Below the pieces are notes generated by a model. The model searched no databases, had not been told where the DNA came from, and was given only the letters and a program-made list of their open reading frames with translations. From Anaerolineae bacterium (lineage in GTDB: Bacteria > Chloroflexota > Anaerolineae > Aggregatilineales > Phototrophicaceae), in the NCBI GenBank assembly GCA_022823945.1, contig JAJEBK010000017.1:1-64000 (forward strand): a DNA stretch of 64,000 nucleotides. The letters run 5' to 3'. A program made the position numbers and the translations under genes. How positions within the stretch are numbered: position 1 is the first letter of the stretch; each line of letters opens with the position of its first letter. This document shows positions 29,224 to 38,498 of this stretch, one piece after another.

Positions 29224-30174
29224 CTAGTTGTATAGTCCCATATTGAGATGGTGTGGTTTTTGATGAAATCGTTCCGGTGTTTCTCGCCAACGATCACAGA
29301 TGAATTCATAGGGACTTCGCCCCTTCAGGGTCTTCAGTCTTTTGCCAAAATTGTATGCCTGCAAGAACAACTCCAGGTGCTGACGCAACTCTTCATCGTT
29401 CCGATAAAAGTAACGATAGACCGTGTTTTCTTTGATGCTTCGGTTGATGCGCTCGACTTGTCCGTTGGTCCAAGGATGATACGGTTTGGTCAAGCGATGT
29501 TCAATCCCGTGCGCTTCACAGATTTTATCGAACTTCAGCATGCTTCTGCGCCGCGCCCGCGCCTGATGGGTAAACTGTGTACCATTGTCGGTCAAGATGG
29601 TGTGAATCTTGTAGGGCACGGCTTTAATCAGCCGGCGCAGAAAAGCGCAAGCGTCCTCGCGTTTAGCTCTTTGATACAATTTAGCGAAGACAAACTTCGA
29701 TGTCCGGTCAACAGCCACAAAGAGATTTAGCTTGCCTTGATCGCTGCGGACATGACAGATGTCGAGGTGAAAGTAACCGATGGGATATTCTTTGAAGCGT
29801 TTTTTCTTGGCTGGTTTGCTTTCGGATTCAGGCAGCCGATTGATACCATGGCGCTTTAAGCAGCGATGTAAGCTGGAGCGCGTCAGATGGGGTATGGTCT
29901 CTTGCAGGGCGTAAAGGCAGTCATCCAAGGACAGGAGGGTCTTGCTGCGGAAGGCGACGATGATGGCTTCCTCTTGCGCGGACAAGACGGTGGAGCGGGG
30001 ATGCTTGGGTCCCATCGGCTGGTCTTTAACGGAGTCGCGTTTCTTCCACTTGGCAACAGTCTTGGGATTGATGCCGAAACGCTTGGCCAGTTTATTTATG
30101 CTCTCTTGACTATTTTGTATTTCTCGGCGGGTCGCCTCTGTCGTTGTGGCGCGTGGGTGTAGAACCTGTCCCAT
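29224..30174 (-). CDS. IS481-like DDE transposase
   Basis: HTH region INKLAKRFGINPKTVAKWKKR; FHLDICHVRSDQGKLNLFVAVDRTSKFVFAKLY, TILTDNGTQFTH, HPWTNGQVERINRSIKE. Confidence 0.93.
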   Translation of the reverse strand: MGQVLHPRATTTEATRREIQNSQESINKLAKRFGINPKTVAKWKKRDSVKDQPMGPKHPRSTVLSAQEEAIIVAFRSKTLLSLDDCLYALQETIPHLTRSSLHRCLKRHGINRLPESESKPAKKKRFKEYPIGYFHLDICHVRSDQGKLNLFVAVDRTSKFVFAKLYQRAKREDACAFLRRLIKAVPYKIHTILTDNGTQFTHQARARRRSMLKFDKICEAHGIEHRLTKPYHPWTNGQVERINRSIKENTVYRYFYRNDEELRQHLELFLQAYNFGKRLKTLKGRSPYEFICDRWRETPERFHQKPHHLNMGLYN

Positions 30175-30227
30175 AGGGCATCCTTTTGACTATGTGATAG
30201 TACACCATTATAATCCGAGACTATACA
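29229..30227 (-). mobile_element. IS481-like insertion sequence, 999 bp, 6-bp target duplication CCTAGT
   Basis: Ends TGTATAGTCCCATATTGAGATGGTGT ... ACACCATTATAATCCGAGACTATACA; flanked by CCTAGT at 29223-29228 and 30228-30233. Confidence 0.93.
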
Positions 30228-30794
30228 CCTAGTTGTTCGCGCCGATATGCTGCAGCCGTCCGATATCGAGGATATGGTGAAGCGCACCCAAAAGCGATTC
30301 GGCGCTATCGATGTGCTGTGCGCCAACGCCGGCATCTTCATTCAGGGCGACTTCGCCGCGTATGACATGGACGCTGTGAGCGACATGCTGCGCATCAATA
30401 TCGAGGGGGTCTTGCGCTGCGCCCACGCTGTCATCCCTGTCATGCGTGAACAGTCCAGCGGCGATATCCTCATCACCAGTTCCATCGCCGGGCACGCCGA
30501 GCTGCATCGCGGCCCAGCCTATGGCGCGACCAAACACGCCCTCGAAACCATCGTCAACACATTGCGGCGACAATTGGCGGACGCTGGCATCCGCGTGATG
30601 TCGCTGGCGCCGGGCAAAGTGGCAAATGAGTTGTGGGGTTATGAAGACGCGGCAGAAATCGAGCGGCTTTCGGTAGCTGAAGGCGGCTGGCTGCGCTCGG
30701 ACGATGTGGCTGCGGCGGGATTGTTCATGCTCAGCCGTCCTCGTCATGTGACTGTGCGGACAGTGGTGATGGTGCCGCGGCATCAAGAGGCCTG

Positions 30795-31973
30795 ATGACA
30801 AAAACAGCGCAGGTTACATTGGGGCTGGAAGTCTTTCTGCGTGAGCGCCTCGATCTGGTTACTGGCAAGCGAGCCGCGCTCCTGGCTTGCCCCAGCAGCA
30901 TCGACAGCCAGTTGCGCAGCAGCCTGGAGCGATTGCGCGATGAGCCCGCCGTCAATATAGTCGCGCTCTTTGGTCCTGAGCACGGCCTGCGCGGCGATGC
31001 CCAAGCGGGCAGCCCTGTGCAAAACGCTCGCGACCCGCTCACGAATCTGCCTGTGCACAGCCTGTATGGAAAAACGCATAGCCCCACGCCAGAAATGCTA
31101 CGCGGCATCGATGTCATTCTCATCGACCTGCCCGATGGCGGCGTGCGCTTCTATACCTACCTGGCCACGGCGCTGAATGTCCTGCGAGCGGCGGCGGATG
31201 CCGGGATTACAGTTGTGCTGCTGGATCGTCCCGCGCCTCTGGGTGGCACGCGCGTCGAAGGACCCATCCTGCGCAGAGCCTGGCGTTCTTTCGTCGGTCC
31301 CTTTGAACTGCCAGTTCGTTATGGCATGACCATGGGCGAAATCGCGCAACTGGTCAACGCGGTGGAGATTGGCTGCGCCCTGACGATTGTGCCCATGCGC
31401 GGCTGGCGGCGGGATATGACCTACGCAGATACCGGGCTGCCTTTTGTGCCCTCGTCGCCCAATCTGCCCACGCTGGAGGCCATGCTGCTGTATCCCGGTG
31501 CCTGCCTGGTCGAAGGCACGAACCTGTCCGAGGCGCGCGGCACGACCAAGCCTTTTGAATACTTCGGCGCGCCCTGGATACATGCCGAAGAGCTGGCTGC
31601 AATCTTGAACGGGCTGGGTTTGGCTGGTCTGCGCTTTCGCCCCGTCTATTTCGTTCCCACCTTCAGCAAGCATCGTGGCGAGCTTTGCGCGGGCGTGCAG
31701 ATTTACATGCTCGACCGCGAAGCCTGCCAGCCGGTCGCCGCCATGCTGCATGTGCTGCAAGCGATCAAAATGCGCTATGCGAACGACTTCGCCTGGCGCG
31801 AATCGTGGCAAGCCGCTGCGCCAACACCCATCGACCTGCTCTATGGCAGCGACGACCTGCGGCTTGCGCTCGACGCGGGGCAGCCTGTGGACGAGCTGAT
31901 CGCCGGCTGGACGGCCGATCTGCGCGGGTTCGAGGCGCTGCGGGCGGAGCATCTGCTTTATGGGGATGGGTAG
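30795..31973 (+). CDS. DUF1343 / NamZ-like exo-beta-N-acetylmuramidase family protein
   Basis: VNIVALFGPEHGLRGDAQAGSPVQNARDPLTNLPVHSLYGKTHSPTPEMLRGIDVILIDLPDGGVRFYTYLATA, LLDRPAPLGG, VEGTNLSEARGTTKPFEYFGAPWI. Confidence 0.9.
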   Translation: MTKTAQVTLGLEVFLRERLDLVTGKRAALLACPSSIDSQLRSSLERLRDEPAVNIVALFGPEHGLRGDAQAGSPVQNARDPLTNLPVHSLYGKTHSPTPEMLRGIDVILIDLPDGGVRFYTYLATALNVLRAAADAGITVVLLDRPAPLGGTRVEGPILRRAWRSFVGPFELPVRYGMTMGEIAQLVNAVEIGCALTIVPMRGWRRDMTYADTGLPFVPSSPNLPTLEAMLLYPGACLVEGTNLSEARGTTKPFEYFGAPWIHAEELAAILNGLGLAGLRFRPVYFVPTFSKHRGELCAGVQIYMLDREACQPVAAMLHVLQAIKMRYANDFAWRESWQAAAPTPIDLLYGSDDLRLALDAGQPVDELIAGWTADLRGFEALRAEHLLYGDG

Positions 31974-31997
31974 CAGCTGGGGATTTTGCGCGAAGAC

Positions 31998-33236
31998 TCA
32001 CACCCCATCCACAATCTCGCGAGCGATTTTCAGCAATTCATCGCGGCGGCTGTCATCTACATCGCGACTTTCGAAATAACGTGCGAGCAACTCCAGCGGC
32101 GTGAGTTCTTCCGCGCTTTTGCCCAGCCGTGTGCGCGCGCTCCGCTCTATATCCTTGCGCAAGCCCGCCAGGTGAAAAATGCCCGACCGCCGCAGCGCCC
32201 GTTGAATCTGCCCGTCGTTTAGCAGCGCCTCGCTTTCCGGCGTGAGGTCGATGTGCAGCCGCAGCACGACATCGCGCAATTCCTGCGATTCCAGCGCTGC
32301 CAGCACTGACTGGGTCGGGTCGGGGCTATCGCGGCAATCGACCTCGATGGTCAGCAGCTTGCGCGCATTCAACTGCACGAATTGCCAATCGGCATGTCCG
32401 CGCCACAGCTCGACCCAGCAAAAGCCTTTGGCCGCGCCTTCTTCACCAAAGTCGATGCGCTCGATGCTGCCGCTGTAGACCACTGGCGGCATATCGGCTC
32501 GCCCATGAGTCATATTCTGGTGCTGATGGATATGCCCCAGCGCGACATAATCCCAACCCGCGCCGGCAACGCAATCCAGCCCCACCGCCACATCGCGCCC
32601 CAGCATGATGCCGCGCTCGCTGCCCCACATCGCGCCTTCCAGCGTAAAATGCCCGGCCAGGAGCTTTGGCGCATCGTCATTCGCCAGCGTCTGTGCCTGC
32701 TGCGCCAGCATTGCCAATTGCTCCATCAGCGCCTGCTTCAGCGCTTCGTCCTGTTCGGTGATTGTCCCGCGCATGTCGACATCTGCCAGCAGCCGCGCGC
32801 GCATGGGATAAGGCGCAGCGCCCAGCACGACATCGCCGCGCCGGGTGCTGATGCGCCGCGTTTCGTAGTCCTGCGCCACCCAGATGCCAGCCAGCGCCAG
32901 GGTGTCAAATATCTCGATGCTGGAGGCTTTGGCGGCATTCAAGGGCAGATCGTGATTGCCCGCCAGCAGCAGAGTTGGCGCAAGCCGGGACATCCGCAAG
33001 ACCCGCTCCGCAAATGCGCGCTGTATGGTCGGGTTAGGGCTGCGCGTGCGAAAAGCATCGCCAGCGAAAACAACCAGATCCACTTCGCGGGACTCGGCAA
33101 AGTCGATCATCTCGTCCAGTCGCGCCAGGAAGTCGACTATGCGGCTGCTGATGCCGCGCTGTGGGTCGGTCTTGCCGAAATTGGCCATGCCGACATGCAC
33201 GTCGGCGAAGTGCAAAACGCGGATGGGCGGCTTCAT
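31998..33236 (-). CDS. SbcD/Mre11-like DNA repair exonuclease (metallophosphoesterase)
   Basis: VLHFADVHVGMANFG, DLVVFAGDAFRTRSPNP, LLLAGNHDLP, LLAGHFTLEGAMWGSE, VALGHIHQHQNM. Confidence 0.92.
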   Translation of the reverse strand: MKPPIRVLHFADVHVGMANFGKTDPQRGISSRIVDFLARLDEMIDFAESREVDLVVFAGDAFRTRSPNPTIQRAFAERVLRMSRLAPTLLLAGNHDLPLNAAKASSIEIFDTLALAGIWVAQDYETRRISTRRGDVVLGAAPYPMRARLLADVDMRGTITEQDEALKQALMEQLAMLAQQAQTLANDDAPKLLAGHFTLEGAMWGSERGIMLGRDVAVGLDCVAGAGWDYVALGHIHQHQNMTHGRADMPPVVYSGSIERIDFGEEGAAKGFCWVELWRGHADWQFVQLNARKLLTIEVDCRDSPDPTQSVLAALESQELRDVVLRLHIDLTPESEALLNDGQIQRALRRSGIFHLAGLRKDIERSARTRLGKSAEELTPLELLARYFESRDVDDSRRDELLKIAREIVDGV

Positions 33237-33245
33237 GCGCCGCGC

Positions 33246-33635
33246 TCACTCGCCCGGGCGGTGGTCTTCGTCACCAGTACCGACCGGCTCGTTGGTGGTG
33301 GTGACGCTGGTCCATTGTGGATGATCGCCGCGCAGATGCCCAAAGATGGGTTTTTCGTTGCGCAAGATATCGACAAATGCGTGGATATCGCCGATTTCCA
33401 TGAAGATCGCGCCGCGGCGATTGGCGATATCGACCTGCGGAGCGGGCACGGGGCTGTCGGGCGCGAGGAAATAGACATCCAGGCGATACTCTTGCTGATC
33501 GCCCGTGCCAGTGCTGCTGCAGCGCACCAAGCCGCGGATCTGCGCCTGCACCTCGCCGAAGTCGCGTACTTCCAACTGCCGCCAAATGACCATGTATCGC
33601 TTGATTTCAAAGACCGCCACGCGCTGGTCTGCCAT
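33246..33635 (-). CDS. Hypothetical protein upstream of SbcD-like gene
   Basis: 129 aa ORF, co-directional with and 9 bp from the SbcD-like gene; no motif recognised. Confidence 0.5.
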   Translation of the reverse strand: MADQRVAVFEIKRYMVIWRQLEVRDFGEVQAQIRGLVRCSSTGTGDQQEYRLDVYFLAPDSPVPAPQVDIANRRGAIFMEIGDIHAFVDILRNEKPIFGHLRGDHPQWTSVTTTNEPVGTGDEDHRPGE

Positions 33636-33903
33636 CGCAATCGTCCTGAGTCTTTGTCTTGTTGAACCTGCCGCTTCATTTTAGCACTGCCGGCGCGAAT
33701 TTGCTGAACAGTTCAGCCCGCCAGATACGCAAGTGGGTTTCATACGCGGACGAGGCGACGACTCGCTCCCTACAGCAAATTCTGCAAAGCATCTACCTCC
33801 CTCCCGCCTCTTCGGGGCGGACCGAGTGGGTTGGGCACCGACCGCTATGCTACAATAGCGTACACAAAATGAAACGAGCATGATATTCAGCGAGGGCTTT
33901 CTC

Positions 33904-34929
33904 ATGCAAGTCGCAGAATCAGCCACGCGCGCTTACGAACAAGTGCTTGTCAGCGTGGAACAGTACAAAGCCTTCCGCCGCGATGGATTTCTGCATGTGC
34001 CAGGACTAATCGCGCGAGACGAGGTGGCGCAATTGGCGCGCTTCACCGAAGACATGATGGCAGGTCGCTGCAGCCTGCCTGGCATCCCCGTGCCGCCCGC
34101 CGACCTGGACGAAGCAGAACGCCGCCAGTTCTATGAGCGCATCCACATGCCGCATCGCAGCGCAGAACTCGCCGAGCGCTTCCTGCTGCACCCGCGCGTG
34201 GTGGATGTGCTGGAAGCGCTGATTGGTCCCGATGTGCTGGCGCTGCAAACCATGCTCTTTTTCAAGCAGCCAGGCCAAGCCGGGCAGGGCTTTCATCAAG
34301 ATTCTTATTACATCCCCACCCAGCCCGATAGCTTGATCGGCGCTTGGATCGCCATTGACGCCGCCACCGAAGAAAACGGCTGTTTGTGGATGACGCCCGG
34401 CTCCCAGATCGAGCCGATTTATCCCGACTGCGATGGCGCGTCTGAACAAGGCGACACCTTGCTGGACGATATCCCCGCCATCCAGTCCGCCAGCCACCCC
34501 GACCCTGAGGTCAACACGCTGGCGAAAATCGCCCTGCGCTATGGCAACGAAATCCCCGTGCCCGCCCAGCCCGGCGATGTCATTTTCTTCGGCGGGCACA
34601 TCTTCCATCGCTCGCACCGCAACCAGGCCGATCGTTCTCGCCGCGCCTTTGTGAGCCACTATTGCAACGCTCGCTCGCGCGTGCCGTGGAATCATGGCAT
34701 TCCCTACGCGGGCGAAGACGAAGGCACCGCCGCCAATCATGTGCACATCCTGGCGCGCGGCAGCACCCACCTGCCCTATGCCCAACCGATTTTTGGTACG
34801 CCCTGCGCCGCCAATATGCCCCAGCTTTATGGCGAACGTTTTGATGACCAGCGCACGCGCTCAATGATGGGCGATGGCAACGGCTTCATGGTGCTGGTGC
34901 CACATGACGAAGCCGCCCATGACCACTAG
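33904..34929 (+). CDS. Phytanoyl-CoA dioxygenase (PhyH) family Fe(II)/2OG oxygenase
   Basis: FRRDGFLHVPGLIARDEV, QGFHQDSYYIPTQPDSLIGAWIAIDAATEENGCLWMTPGS, FFGGHIFHRSHRNQADRSRRAFVSHY. Confidence 0.9.
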   Translation: MQVAESATRAYEQVLVSVEQYKAFRRDGFLHVPGLIARDEVAQLARFTEDMMAGRCSLPGIPVPPADLDEAERRQFYERIHMPHRSAELAERFLLHPRVVDVLEALIGPDVLALQTMLFFKQPGQAGQGFHQDSYYIPTQPDSLIGAWIAIDAATEENGCLWMTPGSQIEPIYPDCDGASEQGDTLLDDIPAIQSASHPDPEVNTLAKIALRYGNEIPVPAQPGDVIFFGGHIFHRSHRNQADRSRRAFVSHYCNARSRVPWNHGIPYAGEDEGTAANHVHILARGSTHLPYAQPIFGTPCAANMPQLYGERFDDQRTRSMMGDGNGFMVLVPHDEAAHDH

Positions 34930-34942
34930 CAGGAGCGACAAG

Positions 34943-35740
34943 ATGATCTTTGATGCGCCTTATGCCGTTTCCGATGCGCAAGTGGCCGCCTACCAGCGCG
35001 ATGGCCACATCCTGCTGGATGATGTGCTGCCCGCGCAGCATATCGAGCCGTATCACCAAGCTATCGTGCAGACAGTCGCCCGGCGCAACACAGAAACGCG
35101 CGCGCTGAAAGACCGCGACACCTATGGCATGGCTTTCTTGCAGACGGCGAACTTGTGGGAGCACAGCGCAGTCGTCAAGGAATATGTCATGGCGCGGCGC
35201 TTCGCTGGCATCGCAGCGCGGCTGCTGAATGTGCGGCGCGTGCGGCTCTATCATGATCAAGCGCTATTCAAAGAAGCGGGCGGCGGACTTACGCCCTGGC
35301 ACCAAGACCAGCATTATTGGCCCCTCGCCACCGACAAGACCATCACCATGTGGATGACATTGGCGAATATCCATGCCGAAATGGGCACATTGCGCTTTGC
35401 ATCGGGCTCGCACGCCGAAGGCTACCTGGGCGACATCCCGATTTCGGACGAATCGGAGGCACAGCTGCGCGCCTTCGTGCAAGAGCGGGGCTTCACGCTG
35501 CAGCAGGCAGAGACCATGCGCGCCGGCAGCGCCACCTTCCACAGCGGCTGGACCTTGCATTCTGCGCCGCCGAATGTGTCGGACTCGCTGCGCCCCGCTA
35601 TGACCGTCATCTATTACGCCGATGGCGCGCTGGTGGGCGAACTGGATAACAAAAACCGGGTGGGAGACCGCAACCGCTGGCTGCCCGGCACGCAGCCCGG
35701 TGAATTGGCGGCCACGCATTTGAATCCCGCGCTGGGGTGA
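34943..35740 (+). CDS. Second phytanoyl-CoA dioxygenase (PhyH) family protein
   Basis: AYQRDGHILLDDVL, LTPWHQDQHYWPLATDKTITMWMTLANIHAEMGTLRFASGSH, ATFHSGWTLHSAPPNVSDSLRPAMTVIYYADGA. Confidence 0.9.
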   Translation: MIFDAPYAVSDAQVAAYQRDGHILLDDVLPAQHIEPYHQAIVQTVARRNTETRALKDRDTYGMAFLQTANLWEHSAVVKEYVMARRFAGIAARLLNVRRVRLYHDQALFKEAGGGLTPWHQDQHYWPLATDKTITMWMTLANIHAEMGTLRFASGSHAEGYLGDIPISDESEAQLRAFVQERGFTLQQAETMRAGSATFHSGWTLHSAPPNVSDSLRPAMTVIYYADGALVGELDNKNRVGDRNRWLPGTQPGELAATHLNPALG

Positions 35741-37272
35741 TGCCCATGCCCAACTACATCGTCGCTCACGACCTCGGCACGACTGGTAACAAAGCCACGC
35801 TCTACGACCGCGAAGGCAGGTTGGCCGGCGCGGCATTCCATGCCTACGACACCGAATACGCTCACACTGGCTGGGCAGAACAGAACCCGAACGACTGGTG
35901 GCGCGCAGTCTGCTCTTCCACGCGCCAGTTGCTGGATGAAACGCGGGTGCCGGCGAGCGACATCGCCTGCATCACTTTCAGCGGGCAGATGATGGGCGCT
36001 GTCCCGCTTGATCGCCACGCGCGTCCGCTGCGCAATGCCATAATCTGGGCGGATCAACGCGCCCTGGCGCAAGTACGGGCGATTGGCGAACGCGTCAGTT
36101 TCGATGACATGTACCAGATCAGCGGGCATCGCCTGAGCGCCGCCTATTCACTGGCGAAGATTCTGTGGCTGCGCGACAAGCAACCCGATATCTATGCCCA
36201 AACGCATAAATTTATGCACGCCAAAGATGCCATCGTGGCGCGCTTGACCGGCGAATTCGTCACTGAGCCGTCCGACGCCTCCAGCATGAACCTCTATGAC
36301 TTGCGGCGCGGCGAATGGTCGGCGCAGATCCTGGACGCTGTGCAGCTGGATGCGGACAAATTGCCCCAACTGCGCCAGTCCATTGATGTAGTTGGCGCGG
36401 TGCGGGCGGATGTGGCGGACGAAGTCGGCGTATTGGCTGGCACGCCAGTTGTTGTCGGGGGTGGCGATGGGGCTTGCGCGGCCGCCGGGGCCGGCGTCGT
36501 CAGCGAAGGCAGCGCCTACAATTATGTCGGCTCATCTTCGTGGATCGCCATCAGCACGCCAGCGCCAATCTATGATCCCGCTCATCGCACCTTCACATTT
36601 GGACATGTCATCCCCGAACTGTTCATGCCCACTGGCACCATGCAGGCGGCCGGTGCCAGCTATCAATGGACTCGCGACCAGTTGGCAAGCCTGGAATCAG
36701 AAACAGCCGATCGCCTGGGCATCAGCGTGTATGAGCTGATGAACCTGCAGATTGAGCAGACCCTGCCCGGCGCAGAAGGGCTTTTCTTCTTGCCCTACTT
36801 GCTGGGCGAACGCAGTCCGCGCTGGAATCCACATGCCCGCGGCGCATTCATCGGGCTGACGATCCGCCACACGCGCGCGCATATGCTGCGGGCGGTGCTG
36901 GAAGGCGTCACGATGAATCTGCGCGTGATATTGGATGCCTTCCGCGCGCAGGGCACACAGATCAATGCCATGCGTCTCATCGGCGGCGGCGCAAGCGGCC
37001 ACATCTGGAATCAGATCATGGCGGATGTCTATGGCTTGCCTGTGCAGCGCCTGAGCATCCTGGAAGAAGCGACATCCATGGGCGCGGCGCTGGTGGGTGG
37101 CGTGGGCGTGGGCTTGTACGCCGGCTTCGAGATGAGCGAGCAGATGAATCAGGTGGCTGCTACCATCTTGCCCGAGCCCGCCAGCCAGGCGCTCTACGCA
37201 AAGATGCTGCCTCTCTTCGACCGCCTCTATGAGTCGCTCGCGCCTGTATATGACGATATGGCGTCGCTCTGA
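35737..37272 (+). CDS. Xylulokinase-like FGGY carbohydrate kinase
   Basis: VAHDLGTTGNKATLYDREGRL, ITFSGQMMGAVPLDRHARPLRNAIIWADQRA, MRLIGGGASGHIWNQIMADVYGLPVQRL. Confidence 0.88.
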   Translation: MMPMPNYIVAHDLGTTGNKATLYDREGRLAGAAFHAYDTEYAHTGWAEQNPNDWWRAVCSSTRQLLDETRVPASDIACITFSGQMMGAVPLDRHARPLRNAIIWADQRALAQVRAIGERVSFDDMYQISGHRLSAAYSLAKILWLRDKQPDIYAQTHKFMHAKDAIVARLTGEFVTEPSDASSMNLYDLRRGEWSAQILDAVQLDADKLPQLRQSIDVVGAVRADVADEVGVLAGTPVVVGGGDGACAAAGAGVVSEGSAYNYVGSSSWIAISTPAPIYDPAHRTFTFGHVIPELFMPTGTMQAAGASYQWTRDQLASLESETADRLGISVYELMNLQIEQTLPGAEGLFFLPYLLGERSPRWNPHARGAFIGLTIRHTRAHMLRAVLEGVTMNLRVILDAFRAQGTQINAMRLIGGGASGHIWNQIMADVYGLPVQRLSILEEATSMGAALVGGVGVGLYAGFEMSEQMNQVAATILPEPASQALYAKMLPLFDRLYESLAPVYDDMASL

Positions 37273-37319
37273 ACGCTCGGGTCAAGCGGAATGAAAATCG
37301 TCCTTACGGTTTCTACGCC

Positions 37320-38309
37320 ATGCACAATCCAGGATTGAGCCGGACGCCAACCTCCCCCCGACTCGACGGGGGGACCGAGGGGGGTCAATTCCTCTTCATC
37401 GGCGTCAGCACGGGCGCTTCGTCTATCCGGCGCATCTTCCCGCGCTGGATGCAGCTGCTGGGCGTGGATGCCGAGCTGGTAGGCGTAGATGTGCCATTGC
37501 GCGCGCCAACCGCGACTTATCGTGAAATCGCTGCGCGCATCATTGGCGATAGCCGCATCAAAGGCGCGCTGATCACCGCGCACAAGATCGACATGCTGCG
37601 CGCTTGTCATGATCTGTTCGACTGGCTCGATCCCTACGCCGAAATCTGCGCAGAGGTATCGTGCCTGGTCAAGCGCGAGGGACGGCTGCTGGGCTATGCC
37701 AAAGACCCGCTGTCATCGGCGCTGGCATTGCATCAATTCGTGCCCGAGCAGCACTGGACGGACGAGCACGATGTGCTGTGTTTGGGCGCCGGCGGGGCAG
37801 CGATCGCCATCAGCGTCTGCCTGGCACAGCGCGCAGAAGCACAGGGCTCGCCACGCCGTTTTGTGTTGACGGATATCTTGCTCGAGCGCCTGGAATCGAT
37901 CCGCCAGGTGCATGCGCGGCTGGAAACATCCGTGCAATTCTCGTATCAGCTCTGCCACAGCGCAACCGATAATGATGCCCTGCTGCGCGGTCTGCCGCCG
38001 GGTTCGCTGGTCATCAATGCGACCGGGCTGGGCAAAGACGCGCCTGGTTCGCCCCTGACTGATAACGCGCGCTTCCCGCAAGGCGGATTGGTATGGGAGC
38101 TGAATTATCGCGGCGAGCGAGCCTTCATGCGCCAGGCATTGGCGCAGGCAGAGCAAAAGCAACTGCATATTGAAGACGGCTGGGCCTATTTCTTGCATGG
38201 CTGGACAGAAGTGGTCGCCGAGGTATTTGGCGTGGCGCTGGACGATGCGCTCTTCGCGCGGCTGGCGGATGCGGCGGGGCGACGCGCCGCAAACCAGGAC
38301 TCGTCGTAG
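37320..38309 (+). CDS. Shikimate dehydrogenase-like protein
   Basis: FIGVSTGASSIRRIFPRWMQLLGVDAELVGVDVPL, LCLGAGGAAIAISVCLAQ, LVINATGLGKDAPGSPL; N-terminus passes through a type A repeat. Confidence 0.8.
   Translation: MHNPGLSRTPTSPRLDGGTEGGQFLFIGVSTGASSIRRIFPRWMQLLGVDAELVGVDVPLRAPTATYREIAARIIGDSRIKGALITAHKIDMLRACHDLFDWLDPYAEICAEVSCLVKREGRLLGYAKDPLSSALALHQFVPEQHWTDEHDVLCLGAGGAAIAISVCLAQRAEAQGSPRRFVLTDILLERLESIRQVHARLETSVQFSYQLCHSATDNDALLRGLPPGSLVINATGLGKDAPGSPLTDNARFPQGGLVWELNYRGERAFMRQALAQAEQKQLHIEDGWAYFLHGWTEVVAEVFGVALDDALFARLADAAGRRAANQDSS
37351..37385. repeat. Type A repeat within the N-terminal coding region of the shikimate dehydrogenase-like gene
   Basis: CCTCCCCCCGACTCGACGGGGGGACCGAGGGGGGT. 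Confidence 0.8.
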
Positions 38310-38331
38310 GGGCGAGACGACGGCTCGCCCA
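38307..38331. repeat. Type C GGGCGAG/CTCGCCC hairpin repeat
   Basis: TAGGGGCGAGACGACGGCTCGCCCA. Confidence 0.6.
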
Positions 38332-38423
38332 TCAAACCACGGACACGCGCTGTTTGCCACTGTCATTCAAATGCGGATTCTAATTTATGCGGGATTTCCG
38401 GGTCGAGAAATTAGGGATTCTAA

Positions 38424-38448
38424 CGGGCGAGTCAACGCCTCGCCCCTA
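38424..38448. repeat. Type C GGGCGAG/CTCGCCC hairpin repeat
   Basis: CGGGCGAGTCAACGCCTCGCCCCTA; GGGCGAGTCAACGCCTCGCCCC is repeated identically near 59977. Confidence 0.7.
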
Positions 38449-38498
38449 TGAATTACCGGCTATAATCCCCGCATATCCATCCGCGGAGGTAACGCTCC

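Larger units (their letters stand above)
29059..30795 (+). pseudogene. Short-chain dehydrogenase/reductase gene disrupted by an IS481-like element
   Basis: 5' part MSSDLSGKVAIITGASSGIGAALARALSGAGCRLTLTARSLEKLQALADELPGETLV and 3' part VRADMLQPSDIEDMVKRTQKRFGAIDVLCANAG...GPAYGATKHALE; precise removal of IS plus one TSD copy restores the frame. Confidence 0.92.

Noticed and set aside
32382-33665. 427-aa plus-strand ORF opposite the SbcD-like gene
   Set aside because: Antisense to conserved phosphoesterase motifs; His/Gln-rich shadow ORF
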